NCBI RefSeq assembly: GCF_002028425.1
Contig: NZ_CP020042.1
Span: forward strand, 4,687,560-4,751,559
From: Streptomyces katrae
GTDB taxonomy: Bacteria; Actinomycetota; Actinomycetes; Streptomycetales; Streptomycetaceae
Length of the DNA: 64,000 bases
Reading direction: 5' to 3'
The translations under genes were made by a program, and so were the position numbers. The stretch's first letter is position 1. Each line of letters opens with the position of its first letter. The notes below the pieces were generated by a model that was not told the origin of the DNA, made no database searches, and was given only the letters and a program-made list of their open reading frames with translations. Shown here piece by piece: positions 19,399 to 28,184 of this stretch.

Positions 19399-21030
19399 AT
19401 GACGGACTCGAAGGCTGCTGCCGCCCCCCTCCGCTCCGCACCCCGGCCCACCAACCCGGTCGCCCCGGCCCCGGCGGGCGCCCGTACCGCCGCCGACGTG
19501 GTGACCCCCGCCCTGATCACCCGGCTCACCCGCGGGGTCACCGGCTCCGGCAGCACCGCCAACCACACCCCCTTCACCGGGGCCAAGCTGGCGGACCTCC
19601 CCGAGGCCACCCCCGAAGACGTGGCCGAGGCCTTCGCCAAGGCCCGCGCCGCCCAGCCCGCCTGGGCCGCCGTCCCCGTACGGCAGCGCGCCGCCGTCCT
19701 GCTCCGCTTCCACGACCTGGTCCTCGCCCGCCAGTCCGAGGTCCTCGACCTCATCCAGCTGGAGACCGGCAAGGCCCGCCTGCACGCCCACGAAGAGGTC
19801 CAGGCCGTCGCGGTCGCCGCCCGCCACTACGGCCGCAAGGCCCCCGCCTACCTGCGCCCCAAGGGCCACACCGGCGCGATGCCCACCCTCACCAAGGTCA
19901 CCGAGCTGCGCCAGCCGCGCGGGGTCGTCGGCCAGATCGCCCCCTGGAACTACCCGCTCGAACTCTCCGTCGGCGACGCCCTGCCCGCCTTCGTCTCCGG
20001 CAACGCCGTCGTCATGAAGCCCGACACCGAGACCGCCCTGACCGCCCTGTGGGCCCGCGACCTGCTCATCGAGGCCGGGCTGCCCGCGGGGGTCTTCCAG
20101 GTCGTCCTCGGCGAGGGCCCCGTCGTCGGCCCCGAGGTGGTCCGGCACGCCGACTACGTCTCCTTCACCGGCTCCACCCGCACCGGCCGCGAGGTCGCCC
20201 AGGGCGCCGCCGCCCGCCTCGTCGGGGTCTCCCTCGAACTCGGCGGCAAGAACCCCATGCTCGTCCTGCACGACGCCGACGTGGAGAAGGCCGCCGCCGG
20301 AGCCGTCCGCGCCTGCTTCTCCTCCGCCGGACAGCTGTGCATCTCCATCGAGCGGCTCTACGTGCACGCCTCCATAGCCGACGCCTTCCTGGAGCGCTTC
20401 GCCGCCCGCACCAAGGCCATGCGGCTCGGCAACTCCCTCGCCTACGGCGCCGACATGGGCTCCCTCGTCGGCGAACGCCAGCTGGAGAACGTACGGCGGC
20501 ACGTGGACGAGGCCGTCGCCAAGGGCGCCACCCTCGTCGCCGGCGGCGTGGCCCGCCCCGACATCGGCCCCCTCTTCTACGAGCCCACCATCCTCGACGG
20601 GGTCGAGGCCCCCATGGCGGTCTGCGCCGAGGAGACCTTCGGCCCGGTCGTCTCCGTCTACCGGTTCACCGACGAGGACGAGGTCATCGCCCAGGCCAAC
20701 GCCACCGCCTACGGCCTCAACTCCAGCGTCTGGACCAAGGACGCCCGCCGCGGCCACGCGGTCGCCGCCCGCCTGCGCACCGGCACCGTCAACATCAACG
20801 ACGGATACGCCCCCGCCTACGGCAGCGCCCAGGCCCCCATGGGCGGCATGAAGGACTCCGGGCTCGGCCGCCGGCACGGCTCCGAGGGCATCCTCAAGTA
20901 CACCGAGGCCCAGACCGTGGCCCACCAGCGGCTGCTGCCGATGGCGCCCTCGCTGGGCATGGACGACGCGAAGTACGCCGAGTTCATGACCCGCAGCCTC
21001 AAGGTCCTCAAGGCACTCCGCTTCCGCTAG
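19399..21030 (+). CDS. Succinate-semialdehyde dehydrogenase (NADP+)-type aldehyde dehydrogenase
   Basis: A 543-residue aldehyde dehydrogenase, closest by eye to the actinobacterial succinic semialdehyde dehydrogenase group (GabD2 type), oxidising succinate semialdehyde to succinate at the end of the GABA route. Visible: oxyanion/cofactor motif PWNYPLELS, SFTGSTRTGREVA, catalytic Glu in LELGGKNPML, catalytic Cys in SAGQLC, and the C-terminal ETFGPVVSVYRF. The N-terminus carries a 45-residue Ala/Pro-rich extension. No Shine-Dalgarno site precedes the ATG, so translation may be leaderless. The GMC oxidoreductase starts 69 bp downstream. Substrate assignment is inferred. Confidence 0.88.
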   Translation: MTDSKAAAAPLRSAPRPTNPVAPAPAGARTAADVVTPALITRLTRGVTGSGSTANHTPFTGAKLADLPEATPEDVAEAFAKARAAQPAWAAVPVRQRAAVLLRFHDLVLARQSEVLDLIQLETGKARLHAHEEVQAVAVAARHYGRKAPAYLRPKGHTGAMPTLTKVTELRQPRGVVGQIAPWNYPLELSVGDALPAFVSGNAVVMKPDTETALTALWARDLLIEAGLPAGVFQVVLGEGPVVGPEVVRHADYVSFTGSTRTGREVAQGAAARLVGVSLELGGKNPMLVLHDADVEKAAAGAVRACFSSAGQLCISIERLYVHASIADAFLERFAARTKAMRLGNSLAYGADMGSLVGERQLENVRRHVDEAVAKGATLVAGGVARPDIGPLFYEPTILDGVEAPMAVCAEETFGPVVSVYRFTDEDEVIAQANATAYGLNSSVWTKDARRGHAVAARLRTGTVNINDGYAPAYGSAQAPMGGMKDSGLGRRHGSEGILKYTEAQTVAHQRLLPMAPSLGMDDAKYAEFMTRSLKVLKALRFR

Positions 21031-21099
21031 ACCCCACCACCCCCCCGCAGCAGCACCCCAGGGCACCAGGCACGACCGACCGCCGGGAGGCACCGCGCA

Positions 21100-22899
21100 G
21101 TGTCGTACGACCAGACAGACGACTACGACTACGACGTCATCGTCATCGGATCGGGCTTCGGAGGGTCGGTCTCGGCACTGCGGCTCACCGAGAAGGGCTA
21201 CCGGGTCGGCGTCCTGGAGGCAGGACGCCGCTTCACCCGCGAGAGCCTGCCCCGCAACAGCTGGGACCTGCGCAACTACCTGTGGGCACCCGCCCTCGGG
21301 CTGTACGGGATCCAGCGCATCCACCTGCTCGGCAACGTGATGGTGCTCGCGGGCGCCGGAGTGGGCGGCGGCTCCCTCAACTACGCCAACACCCTCTACG
21401 TGCCGCCCGCCGCCTTCTTCGAGGACCGCCAGTGGGCCTCCATCACCGACTGGCACGCCGAACTCGCCCCGTACTACGAGCAGGCCAAGCGGATGCTCGG
21501 CGTACGGCTCAACCCGACGATGACCCCCTCCGACGTCCACCTCAAGGCGGCCGCCGAGAAGATGGGCGCCGGCGACACCTTCCACATGGCCCCCGTCGGC
21601 GTCTTCTTCGGCGACGGCGGGGACGCCGGGGGACAGCGGAAGGTCCGCCCGGGCCAGGAGGTCCCCGACCCCTACTTCGGCGGCGCCGGGCCCGCCCGCA
21701 AGGCCTGCACCGAATGCGGCGAGTGCATGACCGGTTGCCGGCACGGCGCGAAGAACACCCTGAACGAGAACTACCTGCACCTGGCCGAACGGGCCGGCGC
21801 CGTCATCCACCCCATGACCACCGTCACCGCCCTCGCCGAGCACCCCGACGGCGGCTACCGCGTCCGCACGGTCCCCACCGACCACCGCCGCTCGGGCCGC
21901 GCCAAGGTGCTGCGCGCCCGCTACGTGGTCGTCGCCGCGGGCACGTACGGCACCCAGACGCTGCTGCACACCATGAAGGACCGCGGCGAACTGCCCCGCA
22001 TCTCCGGCCGGCTCGGCGACCTCACCCGCACCAACTCCGAGGGTCTGGTCGGCGCCCAGACCGACGACCGCCGCTACCGCAGGCGCCACCCCGCCGCGGG
22101 CCGGGCGGACTTCACCCGGGGCGTGGCCATCACCTCGTCCGTGCACCCCAACGCCGACACCCACATCGAGCCCGTCCGCTACGGCAAGGGCTCCAACGCC
22201 ATGGGGTTCCTGACGGTCCTCCAGGTACCCCTCAGCGCGCACCGGGTGCGGGCCTGGTTCGCCCGCACCGCCCGCCACCCCGTGCAGCTGGCGCGGTCCC
22301 TGTCGAACCGGCGCTGGTCGGAGCGGACCATCATCGGCCTGGTCATGCAGTCGCTGGACAACTCCCTGACGACCTACCGCAAACCGGGAGGCCTCGGCAA
22401 GGGCCTGCTGACGGCCCGCCAGGGCCACGGCGCCCCCAACCCGGTGCAGATCGCCGAGGCCACCGAGGCCGCGACCCTGCTGGCCGAGGAGATCAACGGC
22501 TTCCCCGGCAGCAACGTCGGCGAGCTGATGGGCACCCCGCTGACCGCGCACTTCCTCGGCGGCTGCCCGATCGGCGCCACCCCCGAGGAGGGCGTGGTCG
22601 ACCCGTACCACCGGCTGTACGGGCACCCGGGCATCTCGGTGGTCGACGGAGCGGCGGTCTCCGCCAACCTCGGGGTCAATCCGTCGCTGACCATCACGGC
22701 CCAGGCCGAGCGGGCGATGTCGTACTGGCCGAACAACGGGGAGGCGGACCCGCGCCCCGCGCAGGGGGAGGCGTACCGACGTCTCGCGGCGGTGGAACCG
22801 GTCCGTCCGGCCGTCCCCGAGGGGGCCTTCGGCGCGCTGCGGCTGCCCTTCCTCGCCGTCCCGGAGATTCCCCCGAGACAACCGGAAGCGAAGGCCTGA
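21100..22899 (+). CDS. GMC-family FAD oxidoreductase (ChoD/cholesterol-oxidase-like)
   Basis: A 599-residue flavoprotein. The ADP-binding motif DVIVIGSGFGGSVSALRLTEKG opens the chain, GAGVGGGSLNYANTLY is the GMC block, and GLLVGHPGI-like and NLGVNPSLTITAQAERA segments close the FAD site at the C-terminus. A four-Cys cluster (CTECGECMTGC, about residues 203-213) also occurs in mycobacterial ChoD-type proteins and hints at an iron-sulfur centre. In M. tuberculosis choD lies next to guaB3 in the guaB2-guaB3...guaA region, so the neighbourhood is conserved, but cholesterol oxidase activity is doubtful. The GTG start has GGGAGG about 10 nt upstream; a 17-bp hairpin follows. Confidence 0.88.
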   Translation: MSYDQTDDYDYDVIVIGSGFGGSVSALRLTEKGYRVGVLEAGRRFTRESLPRNSWDLRNYLWAPALGLYGIQRIHLLGNVMVLAGAGVGGGSLNYANTLYVPPAAFFEDRQWASITDWHAELAPYYEQAKRMLGVRLNPTMTPSDVHLKAAAEKMGAGDTFHMAPVGVFFGDGGDAGGQRKVRPGQEVPDPYFGGAGPARKACTECGECMTGCRHGAKNTLNENYLHLAERAGAVIHPMTTVTALAEHPDGGYRVRTVPTDHRRSGRAKVLRARYVVVAAGTYGTQTLLHTMKDRGELPRISGRLGDLTRTNSEGLVGAQTDDRRYRRRHPAAGRADFTRGVAITSSVHPNADTHIEPVRYGKGSNAMGFLTVLQVPLSAHRVRAWFARTARHPVQLARSLSNRRWSERTIIGLVMQSLDNSLTTYRKPGGLGKGLLTARQGHGAPNPVQIAEATEAATLLAEEINGFPGSNVGELMGTPLTAHFLGGCPIGATPEEGVVDPYHRLYGHPGISVVDGAAVSANLGVNPSLTITAQAERAMSYWPNNGEADPRPAQGEAYRRLAAVEPVRPAVPEGAFGALRLPFLAVPEIPPRQPEAKA

Positions 22900-22914
22900 G
22901 TTCCGCGAACGACC

Positions 22915-22957
22915 GCGGCGGGTACCGCGCTCCCCCTCCGAGCGCGGTACCCGCCGC
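22915..22957. terminator. 17-bp hairpin terminator after the GMC oxidoreductase gene
   Basis: GCGGCGGGTACCGCGCT (22915-22931), 9-nt loop, exact complement (22941-22957), 15 bp after the stop codon. No T-tract follows. Confidence 0.8.
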
Positions 22958-23079
22958 AGTACAGGAGTGGACAGGCGGTCGCCGGAAAAGGTTGTACCGG
23001 AATGCTTTGGGTGAAGCTGTGGTGTCGGTCACATGGTCGGCGGTGCAACCGAGGCGTACGTCCGGGGGTCACACCGGGC

Positions 23080-24744
23080 ATGAGACAGCGCATCTCCCTG
23101 CTGGCCGCGTGCGGCCTGGTGGCCGCGGGACTCGTCACCCTCCCCGCCACCGCCGCGAACGCCGCGGAACCCGTCTTCCGCCTGACCGGGCCGCCCGGCC
23201 TCGTCCTCCCGCCCGCCCCCGCGACCGGCTCCCCGACGCCGACGGCCCTGAACTACCGGCTGGAGGCCCCGGCCGGGACCGCCGCCTTCGACGGGGAGTT
23301 CACCCTGACCGTCGACCTCTCCAAGCTGGGCGGGGTGGCGACCGTCCAGGAGAGCCCGCGCGCGGCCGTCAAGAAGTGCGTCACCGCCGGCGCCACGCTC
23401 GTCTGCAAGCAGCAGGGCCTGCACCCCGGCGTCCCGGCCGGCGTGGACCTGGAGGTCGTCCCCGGGAAGAGCACCGGTGTCGGCGTGGTCAGCGTGAGCG
23501 GCACGGCTGCCGGTGCCACCGTCACCCCCGCCCTGCCCACCGGCATCAAGGTCGGCGCACCCGACCTGGTCATGGGGGAGATGAGGCTCAAGAAGGAGCT
23601 GAAGCCGGGCGAGAGCCAGGACCTGCCGCTGACCTTCAGCAACAACGGCAACGAGCCGGCCAAGGGCGTCGTGCTGGAGCTGGAGGCCAGCCACGGCCTG
23701 GAGCTCCCGGAGCGGTACGACAACTGCACCTACCGCACCACCCGCACCGCGACCGACGTCGTCTGCACCATCGAGGGCGACTTCGAGGCCAAGGCCTCCT
23801 ACGAACTGGCCGGGGACAGCCCGCTGCACCTCAAGGCCGGCGCGAACGCCCTGGGCGAGCGGTTCGGCTACGGCATCTACCCGGCGCCCGTCCCGCAGAA
23901 GCCCCAGGCGGACTCCGCCGCGCAGCAGAACGGCACCACCCAGCAGAACGGCGCCGACAAGCCCAAGGCCGGCGACGCGGCGGGCAAGGCCTCGCGCAAG
24001 CTGGTCGCCCGCAAGGCGGCGCAGGCCGCGCTCGCCGAGCACGGCCCGGACCTCAACCCGGCCGACAACAAGCGCGAGGCGGTCCTCACCGTCCAGAACA
24101 CCGCGGACTTCGAGGCCGAGCCCCTGATCGTCAAGGGCGCCGCCGGCACCACCGCCAAGGCCGTCGTGGCCGTCCGCAACAACGGCCCGGCCTGGGTCGC
24201 CGGCCAGGGCGGCGCCCCCGCGGCCGTCGTCGACGTCGAGCTCCCGGAGGGCCTGAAGGCCGTCACGGTCCCCGCCGCCTGCCGCGCGGTCGGCGAGGCC
24301 GTCTACCGGTGCGCCACCGCGCCCTCCGTGCTGGAGAGCGAGAACGTCGAGTTCCCGTTCGAGCTGAAGATCGAGAAGGCGGTCAAGGACGCCAAGGGCG
24401 CCCTCCGCGTCGGCGCGCCCGGCCCGAAGGGCGAGCCGCAGCGGCACTCCTTCGACCCCGTCCTGGCCAACAACCTCGCCGCCTTCACGGCGAACCCGAC
24501 GTCCACCGGGCCCAGCCCGAGCCCGTCGGGCAGCCCCTCGCCCAGCACCTCCGCGAGCACCTCGGCCTCCCCGAGCCCCTCGGCGAGCGCCGGCGCCACC
24601 GCGAACGGCGGCACGGGCGGCGGCGGTCCGCTGGCCTCCACCGGCAGCCAGGCCGGCCTGCTCGGCCTCGGCGCGGCCGCGCTGCTGGCCGTCGGCGGCG
24701 CGCTGTTCCTCTCGGCCCGCCGCCGCAAGGGCGGGCACGCGTAG
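23080..24744 (+). CDS. Secreted cell-wall protein with LAXTG sortase signal
   Basis: A 554-residue surface protein. A Sec signal peptide (MRQRISLLAACGLVAAGLVT ... ANA) leads to extracellular beta-rich repeats resembling DUF11/CARDB-like domains (LPLTFSNNGNEPAKGVVLELEAS and KAVVAVRNNGPAWVAGQG). A Ser/Pro/Thr wall-spanning stretch follows, then LASTG, a hydrophobic segment and an RRRKGGHA tail. LAXTG is the class E sortase signal used by Streptomyces chaplins, so covalent wall attachment is expected. The ATG at 23080 is preferred over an upstream frame because it begins the signal peptide, though the GGGGGT purine run upstream is a weak binding site. Function beyond surface display is unknown. 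Confidence 0.88.
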   Translation: MRQRISLLAACGLVAAGLVTLPATAANAAEPVFRLTGPPGLVLPPAPATGSPTPTALNYRLEAPAGTAAFDGEFTLTVDLSKLGGVATVQESPRAAVKKCVTAGATLVCKQQGLHPGVPAGVDLEVVPGKSTGVGVVSVSGTAAGATVTPALPTGIKVGAPDLVMGEMRLKKELKPGESQDLPLTFSNNGNEPAKGVVLELEASHGLELPERYDNCTYRTTRTATDVVCTIEGDFEAKASYELAGDSPLHLKAGANALGERFGYGIYPAPVPQKPQADSAAQQNGTTQQNGADKPKAGDAAGKASRKLVARKAAQAALAEHGPDLNPADNKREAVLTVQNTADFEAEPLIVKGAAGTTAKAVVAVRNNGPAWVAGQGGAPAAVVDVELPEGLKAVTVPAACRAVGEAVYRCATAPSVLESENVEFPFELKIEKAVKDAKGALRVGAPGPKGEPQRHSFDPVLANNLAAFTANPTSTGPSPSPSGSPSPSTSASTSASPSPSASAGATANGGTGGGGPLASTGSQAGLLGLGAAALLAVGGALFLSARRRKGGHA

Positions 24745-24761
24745 GACCGTCCGAGACGAAC

Positions 24762-24799
24762 GAACGGCCGGCCCGGGGCGTCCCCCGGACCGGCCGTTC
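24762..24799. terminator. Rho-independent terminator after the LAXTG gene
   Basis: GAACGGCCGG(C)CCGGGG and its near-complement CCCCGGACCGGCCGTTC form a long stem followed by TTCTT, 17 bp after the stop codon. Confidence 0.88.
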
Positions 24800-24969
24800 T
24801 TCTTGCGGTGACCGGGCTGCTGTCCCCTGCCGTCCGGCCACGCGGGGAGAGGGGTCCCACGACGTGCCACCTCAGGCGTCACGTCTCACCGCTCCCGCGG
24901 ACATCCCCTCAACGAAGCCGCCCGGGGCGGGACACGGTCCGGACGGGTGACGAACACCCGGCCGCGCGG

Positions 24970-25239
24970 TCAGACGCGGCCCCGGCACAGCTCCAGCAGG
25001 GTCATCGCGAGCGCGGTCCCGGGCTTGCCGAGGGCGTCGCTGAAGTGCGACAGGACCTCCATCTCCCGCGAGAGGTGCACCCGGCGCCCGCCCGCGCCGA
25101 TCCGGGCCTCCTGGATGACGGCCGAGACGGCCATCCGCTCCTGGATCAGCCCGATGATCCGGTCGTCGAGGGCGTCGATGCGCTCCCGGCAGTCGGCGAT
25201 CAGCTGCTCGGGGGTGGCGGCGGTGGTGAGGGTGCTCAT
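24970..25239 (-). CDS. Chorismate mutase, AroQ (type II) class
   Basis: An 89-residue monofunctional chorismate mutase converting chorismate to prephenate for Phe/Tyr synthesis. The three-helix AroQ pattern is clear: IADCRERIDALDDRIIGLIQERMAVSAVI (helix 1 with catalytic Arg), AGGRRVHLSREMEVL, and a C-terminal helix. The length fits stand-alone actinobacterial enzymes. An AGGAG-type site (ACAGGAGAAACCC) precedes the ATG. The 5' leader (25240-25407) contains a small Phe/Tyr-containing ORF and a hairpin, suggesting attenuation. It is convergent with the LAXTG gene and divergent from guaA. Confidence 0.9.
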   Translation of the reverse strand: MSTLTTAATPEQLIADCRERIDALDDRIIGLIQERMAVSAVIQEARIGAGGRRVHLSREMEVLSHFSDALGKPGTALAMTLLELCRGRV

Positions 25240-25280
25240 GGGTTTCTCCTGTGGTCGTGGCCCGCAGGAGGGGGAACGCG

Positions 25281-25312
25281 GAGCGCCCCGGTCCTGTCGG
25301 ACCGGGGCGCTC
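25281..25312. terminator. 14-bp hairpin in the chorismate mutase leader (attenuator candidate)
   Basis: GAGCGCCCCGGTCC (25281-25294), 4-nt loop, exact complement (25299-25312). It lies between the leader ORF stop (25339) and the chorismate mutase start (25239) on the minus strand. There is no strong U-run, so it could be an attenuator or only a boundary element between divergent genes. Confidence 0.55.
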
Positions 25313-25338
25313 TGGGAAGTCAGCGGCTCAAGCGAGCA

Positions 25339-25407
25339 TCACGAGGACCCATGGCGACCGGACCGGCCGGTGCCATAGGTAAAGAGGAAGCTCAGCTGCT
25401 TGCGCAT
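25339..25407 (-). CDS. Possible leader peptide (22 aa) for chorismate mutase attenuation
   Basis: ATG ... TGA encodes MRKQLSFLFTYGTGRSGRHG plus SS, a short basic peptide with Phe, Phe and Tyr close together near its start and a TTT codon, rare in this genome. It is 100 nt upstream of the chorismate mutase gene and immediately before the leader hairpin. Upstream, AATAAT sits 7 nt before the ATG with a TTGGCG about 19 nt further back, so the transcript may begin at the ATG (leaderless). The layout copies ribosome-mediated attenuators of aromatic amino acid genes; no experiment or homologue search supports it here. Confidence 0.4.
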   Translation of the reverse strand: MRKQLSFLFTYGTGRSGRHGSS

Positions 25408-25567
25408 GGTGTGGATTATTGCCACACCCCGCGCCCCGGCGCCAAGCGGGCCCGGATGCTGAGACGCCCCGGCCGTGACGTGGGCCTCGGATGGTGCGAC
25501 AAACCGGCGGCCGGCGCCACCGGTAGAATCGACAAAACAGCCCCCTCTTCCGCCGGAAGGCCGTCCC

Positions 25568-27160
25568 GTGCCAGAAGCACCCTCCGCCGCCCACGACAGC
25601 GCCCCGGACACGGTCCTCGTCGTCGACTTCGGCGCGCAGTACGCCCAGCTCATCGCCCGCCGCGTCCGCGAGGCCCGCGTCTACAGCGAGATCGTGCCCA
25701 GCACGATGCCCGTGGCCGAGATGCTCGCCAAAGACCCGAAGGCGATCATCCTCTCCGGCGGTCCGTCCTCCGTCTACGAGGAGGGCGCCCCGCGCCTGGA
25801 CGACGCCCTTGCCCTGTTCGAGTCCGGCGTGCCCGTCTTCGGCATGTGCTACGGCTTCCAGCTGATGGCGACGACCCTCGGCGGCACCGTCGACAACACC
25901 GGCGCCCGCGAGTACGGCCGCACCCCGCTGTCGGTCTCCAAGGCCGGCTCCACCCTCTTCGAGGGCACCCCCGAGCACCAGTCGGTGTGGATGTCCCACG
26001 GCGACGCCTGCTCCGCCGCCCCCGAGGGCTTCACCGTCACCGCCTCGACGAACGTCGTCCCGGTCGCGGCCTTCGAGAACGACGAGAAGAAGCTGTACGG
26101 CGTGCAGTACCACCCCGAGGTGATGCACTCCACGCACGGCCAGCAGGTCCTGGAGCACTTCCTCTACCGGGGTGCGGGCCTCAAGCCCACCTGGACCACC
26201 GGCAACATCGTCGAGGAGCAGATCGCCGCGATCAAGGCGCAGGTCGGCGACAAGCGCGCCATCTGCGGCCTGTCCGGCGGCGTGGACTCCGCGGTCGCCG
26301 CGGCCCTCGTCCAGAAGGCCATCGGTTCCCAGCTCACCTGCGTGTACGTCGACCACGGCCTGATGCGCAAGGGCGAGACCGAGCAGGTCGAGAAGGACTT
26401 CGTCGCGGCCACCGGCGTCCAGCTGAAGGTCGTCGACGCCCAGGAGCGCTTCCTGAACGCGCTGGCCGGCGTCTCCGACCCGGAGACCAAGCGCAAGATC
26501 ATCGGCCGCGAGTTCATCCGCGTCTTCGAGCAGGCCCAGCTGGAGATCCTCCAGGAGGACGGCCCGGCGGTGGCCTTCCTCGTCCAGGGCACCCTGTACC
26601 CGGACGTCGTGGAGTCCGGCGGCGGCACCGGCACGGCCAACATCAAGTCCCACCACAACGTGGGCGGCCTCCCCGACGACATCGAGTTCGAGCTCGTCGA
26701 GCCGCTGCGCCAGCTGTTCAAGGACGAGGTCCGGATGGTCGGCCAGGAGCTCGGCCTGCCCGAGGAGATCGTCCAGCGCCAGCCCTTCCCCGGCCCCGGC
26801 CTCGGCATCCGCATCGTCGGCGAGGTCACCAAGGAGCGCCTGGACCTGCTGCGCGAGGCCGACGCCATCGCCCGCCACGAGCTGACCGCCGCCGGCCTGG
26901 ACCGGGAGATCTGGCAGTGCCCGGTCGTCCTGCTCGCCGACGTCCGCAGCGTGGGCGTCCAGGGTGACGGCCGCACCTACGGCCACCCGATCGTGCTGCG
27001 CCCGGTCTCGTCCGAGGACGCCATGACGGCGGACTGGACCCGCATGCCGTACGAGGTGCTGGCCCGGATCTCGACCCGCATCACCAACGAGGTCAAGGAC
27101 GTCAACCGCGTGGTCCTGGACTGCACGAGCAAGCCCCCGGGCACCATCGAGTGGGAGTAG
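25568..27160 (+). CDS. guaA: GMP synthase (glutamine-hydrolysing)
   Basis: Amidates XMP to GMP using glutamine and ATP, following GuaB in the guanine pathway. The 530-residue product has a class I glutamine amidotransferase domain ([17 protein letters not shown]; catalytic Cys in [11 protein letters not shown]; His-Glu pair in YHPEVMHS) and then the ATP pyrophosphatase domain (P-loop [14 protein letters not shown]) and the dimerisation domain ending KPPGTIEWE. The GTG at 25568 follows GGAAGG at 7 nt; the frame is open upstream to 25475 but not conserved. A TAGAAT -10-like hexamer (25524-25529) lies about 40 nt before the start. Confidence 0.97.
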   Translation: MPEAPSAAHDSAPDTVLVVDFGAQYAQLIARRVREARVYSEIVPSTMPVAEMLAKDPKAIILSGGPSSVYEEGAPRLDDALALFESGVPVFGMCYGFQLMATTLGGTVDNTGAREYGRTPLSVSKAGSTLFEGTPEHQSVWMSHGDACSAAPEGFTVTASTNVVPVAAFENDEKKLYGVQYHPEVMHSTHGQQVLEHFLYRGAGLKPTWTTGNIVEEQIAAIKAQVGDKRAICGLSGGVDSAVAAALVQKAIGSQLTCVYVDHGLMRKGETEQVEKDFVAATGVQLKVVDAQERFLNALAGVSDPETKRKIIGREFIRVFEQAQLEILQEDGPAVAFLVQGTLYPDVVESGGGTGTANIKSHHNVGGLPDDIEFELVEPLRQLFKDEVRMVGQELGLPEEIVQRQPFPGPGLGIRIVGEVTKERLDLLREADAIARHELTAAGLDREIWQCPVVLLADVRSVGVQGDGRTYGHPIVLRPVSSEDAMTADWTRMPYEVLARISTRITNEVKDVNRVVLDCTSKPPGTIEWE

Positions 27161-27196
27161 GCCCCCACGACCGCCACCGCGGTCGCCGTGCCTGAC

Positions 27197-27232
27197 GCGA
27201 AGCCGCCGTTCCCCCGGGAGCGGCGGCTTCGC
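27197..27232. terminator. Hairpin terminator after guaA
   Basis: GCGAAGCCGCCG (27197-27208), 12-nt loop, exact complement CGGCGGCTTCGC (27221-27232), then CGTTGCTCTGG, 36 bp past the guaA stop. Confidence 0.8.
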
Positions 27233-27293
27233 CGTTGCTCTGGTCAGTTGCGGGCCCGGCCGGTACCTTGCGCCGCGAGCGGAAGGAGGGGCC

Positions 27294-28082
27294 ATGCCGG
27301 AGCAGCCCGTACCCGTGCCCGTGCCGGTGGACCGGCTGGCGTTCGAGATGCCGCCCGTGCACGCGGACCCGGCCGAGGAGCGCACCCACCGCAAGGAGCG
27401 GCTCGCGGGGGCGCTGCGGCTGCTGGGGCGGCTCGGGTACGAGGACGGGGTCGCGGGACACGTCAGCGCCCGGGACCCGGAGTTCGAGGACTGCCACTGG
27501 GTCAACCCCTTCGGCCGGGCCTTCGCCGGGCTCGGCCCCGAGGACCTGCTGCTGGTCGACGGAGACGGGCGGGTGGTGCGGGGCGGGCGGCGGGTGAACC
27601 AGCTGGCCTTCGCCGTGCACGCGGCCGTGCACCGGGCGCGCCCGGAGGTGGTCGCCGTGGTCCGCACCCAGGGCCCCTACGGCAGGGCGCTGGCCTGCCT
27701 GGGCGAGCTGCTGGCTCCCGTCAGCCAGGAGGCCTGCGCCTTCTACGAGGACCACGCGCTCCTCGACGAGTACCTGGGCGCGGAGGACCCGGCGCGGGTC
27801 GCGCGGGCGCTGGGCCCGTACAAGGCGCTGATCCTGCGCAACCGGGGGCTGCTGACGGTCGGCGGGTCGGTGGACGCGGCCGTGTGGTGGTTCGTCGCGG
27901 CGGAGCGGGCGGCGCAGGTGCAGCTGATCGCGCGGGCCGCCGGGAAGCCGGTGCTCATCGACCACCACGGGGCGGTCGCCACGCGGGAGCGGTTCGGGGG
28001 AGACCTGGCCGCCTGGGCGAGCTACCAGCCGCTCTGGCAGACGGTCGCGGACGGCGCCGGACCCGTGGCGTCAACATCATGA
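27294..28082 (+). CDS. Class II aldolase/adducin-fold protein lacking the metal ligands
   Basis: A 262-residue class II aldolase/adducin homologue (LGYEDGVAGHVSARDP ... FGRAFAGLGPEDLLLVD). In catalytic members (L-fuculose-phosphate aldolase, L-ribulose-phosphate epimerase) zinc is held by two His of an HTH motif and a third His in a RNHG segment. Here these read VVRTQGPYG (R124, Q126) and LRNRGLLTVG (R184), so all three ligands are lost. It may be a non-enzymatic, adducin-like protein. An AAGGAGGGG site precedes the ATG. It lies between guaA and a membrane protein gene, with no obvious partner. Confidence 0.85.
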   Translation: MPEQPVPVPVPVDRLAFEMPPVHADPAEERTHRKERLAGALRLLGRLGYEDGVAGHVSARDPEFEDCHWVNPFGRAFAGLGPEDLLLVDGDGRVVRGGRRVNQLAFAVHAAVHRARPEVVAVVRTQGPYGRALACLGELLAPVSQEACAFYEDHALLDEYLGAEDPARVARALGPYKALILRNRGLLTVGGSVDAAVWWFVAAERAAQVQLIARAAGKPVLIDHHGAVATRERFGGDLAAWASYQPLWQTVADGAGPVASTS

Positions 28083-28184
28083 ACCGTTAATCACCTGCTC
28101 TGACATCGTGCGCAATCCGGAGCACTGCCCCAGTGGTGCACAATTCGCTGGCATTGCACCGTAGTTCAGAGAGGCGGCACGCAC

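Noticed and set aside
19338..24950. 1,870-codon plus-strand frame across SSADH, GMC and the LAXTG gene
   Set aside because: It crosses three well-supported genes in another frame and reads as Arg/Pro-rich shadow sequence.
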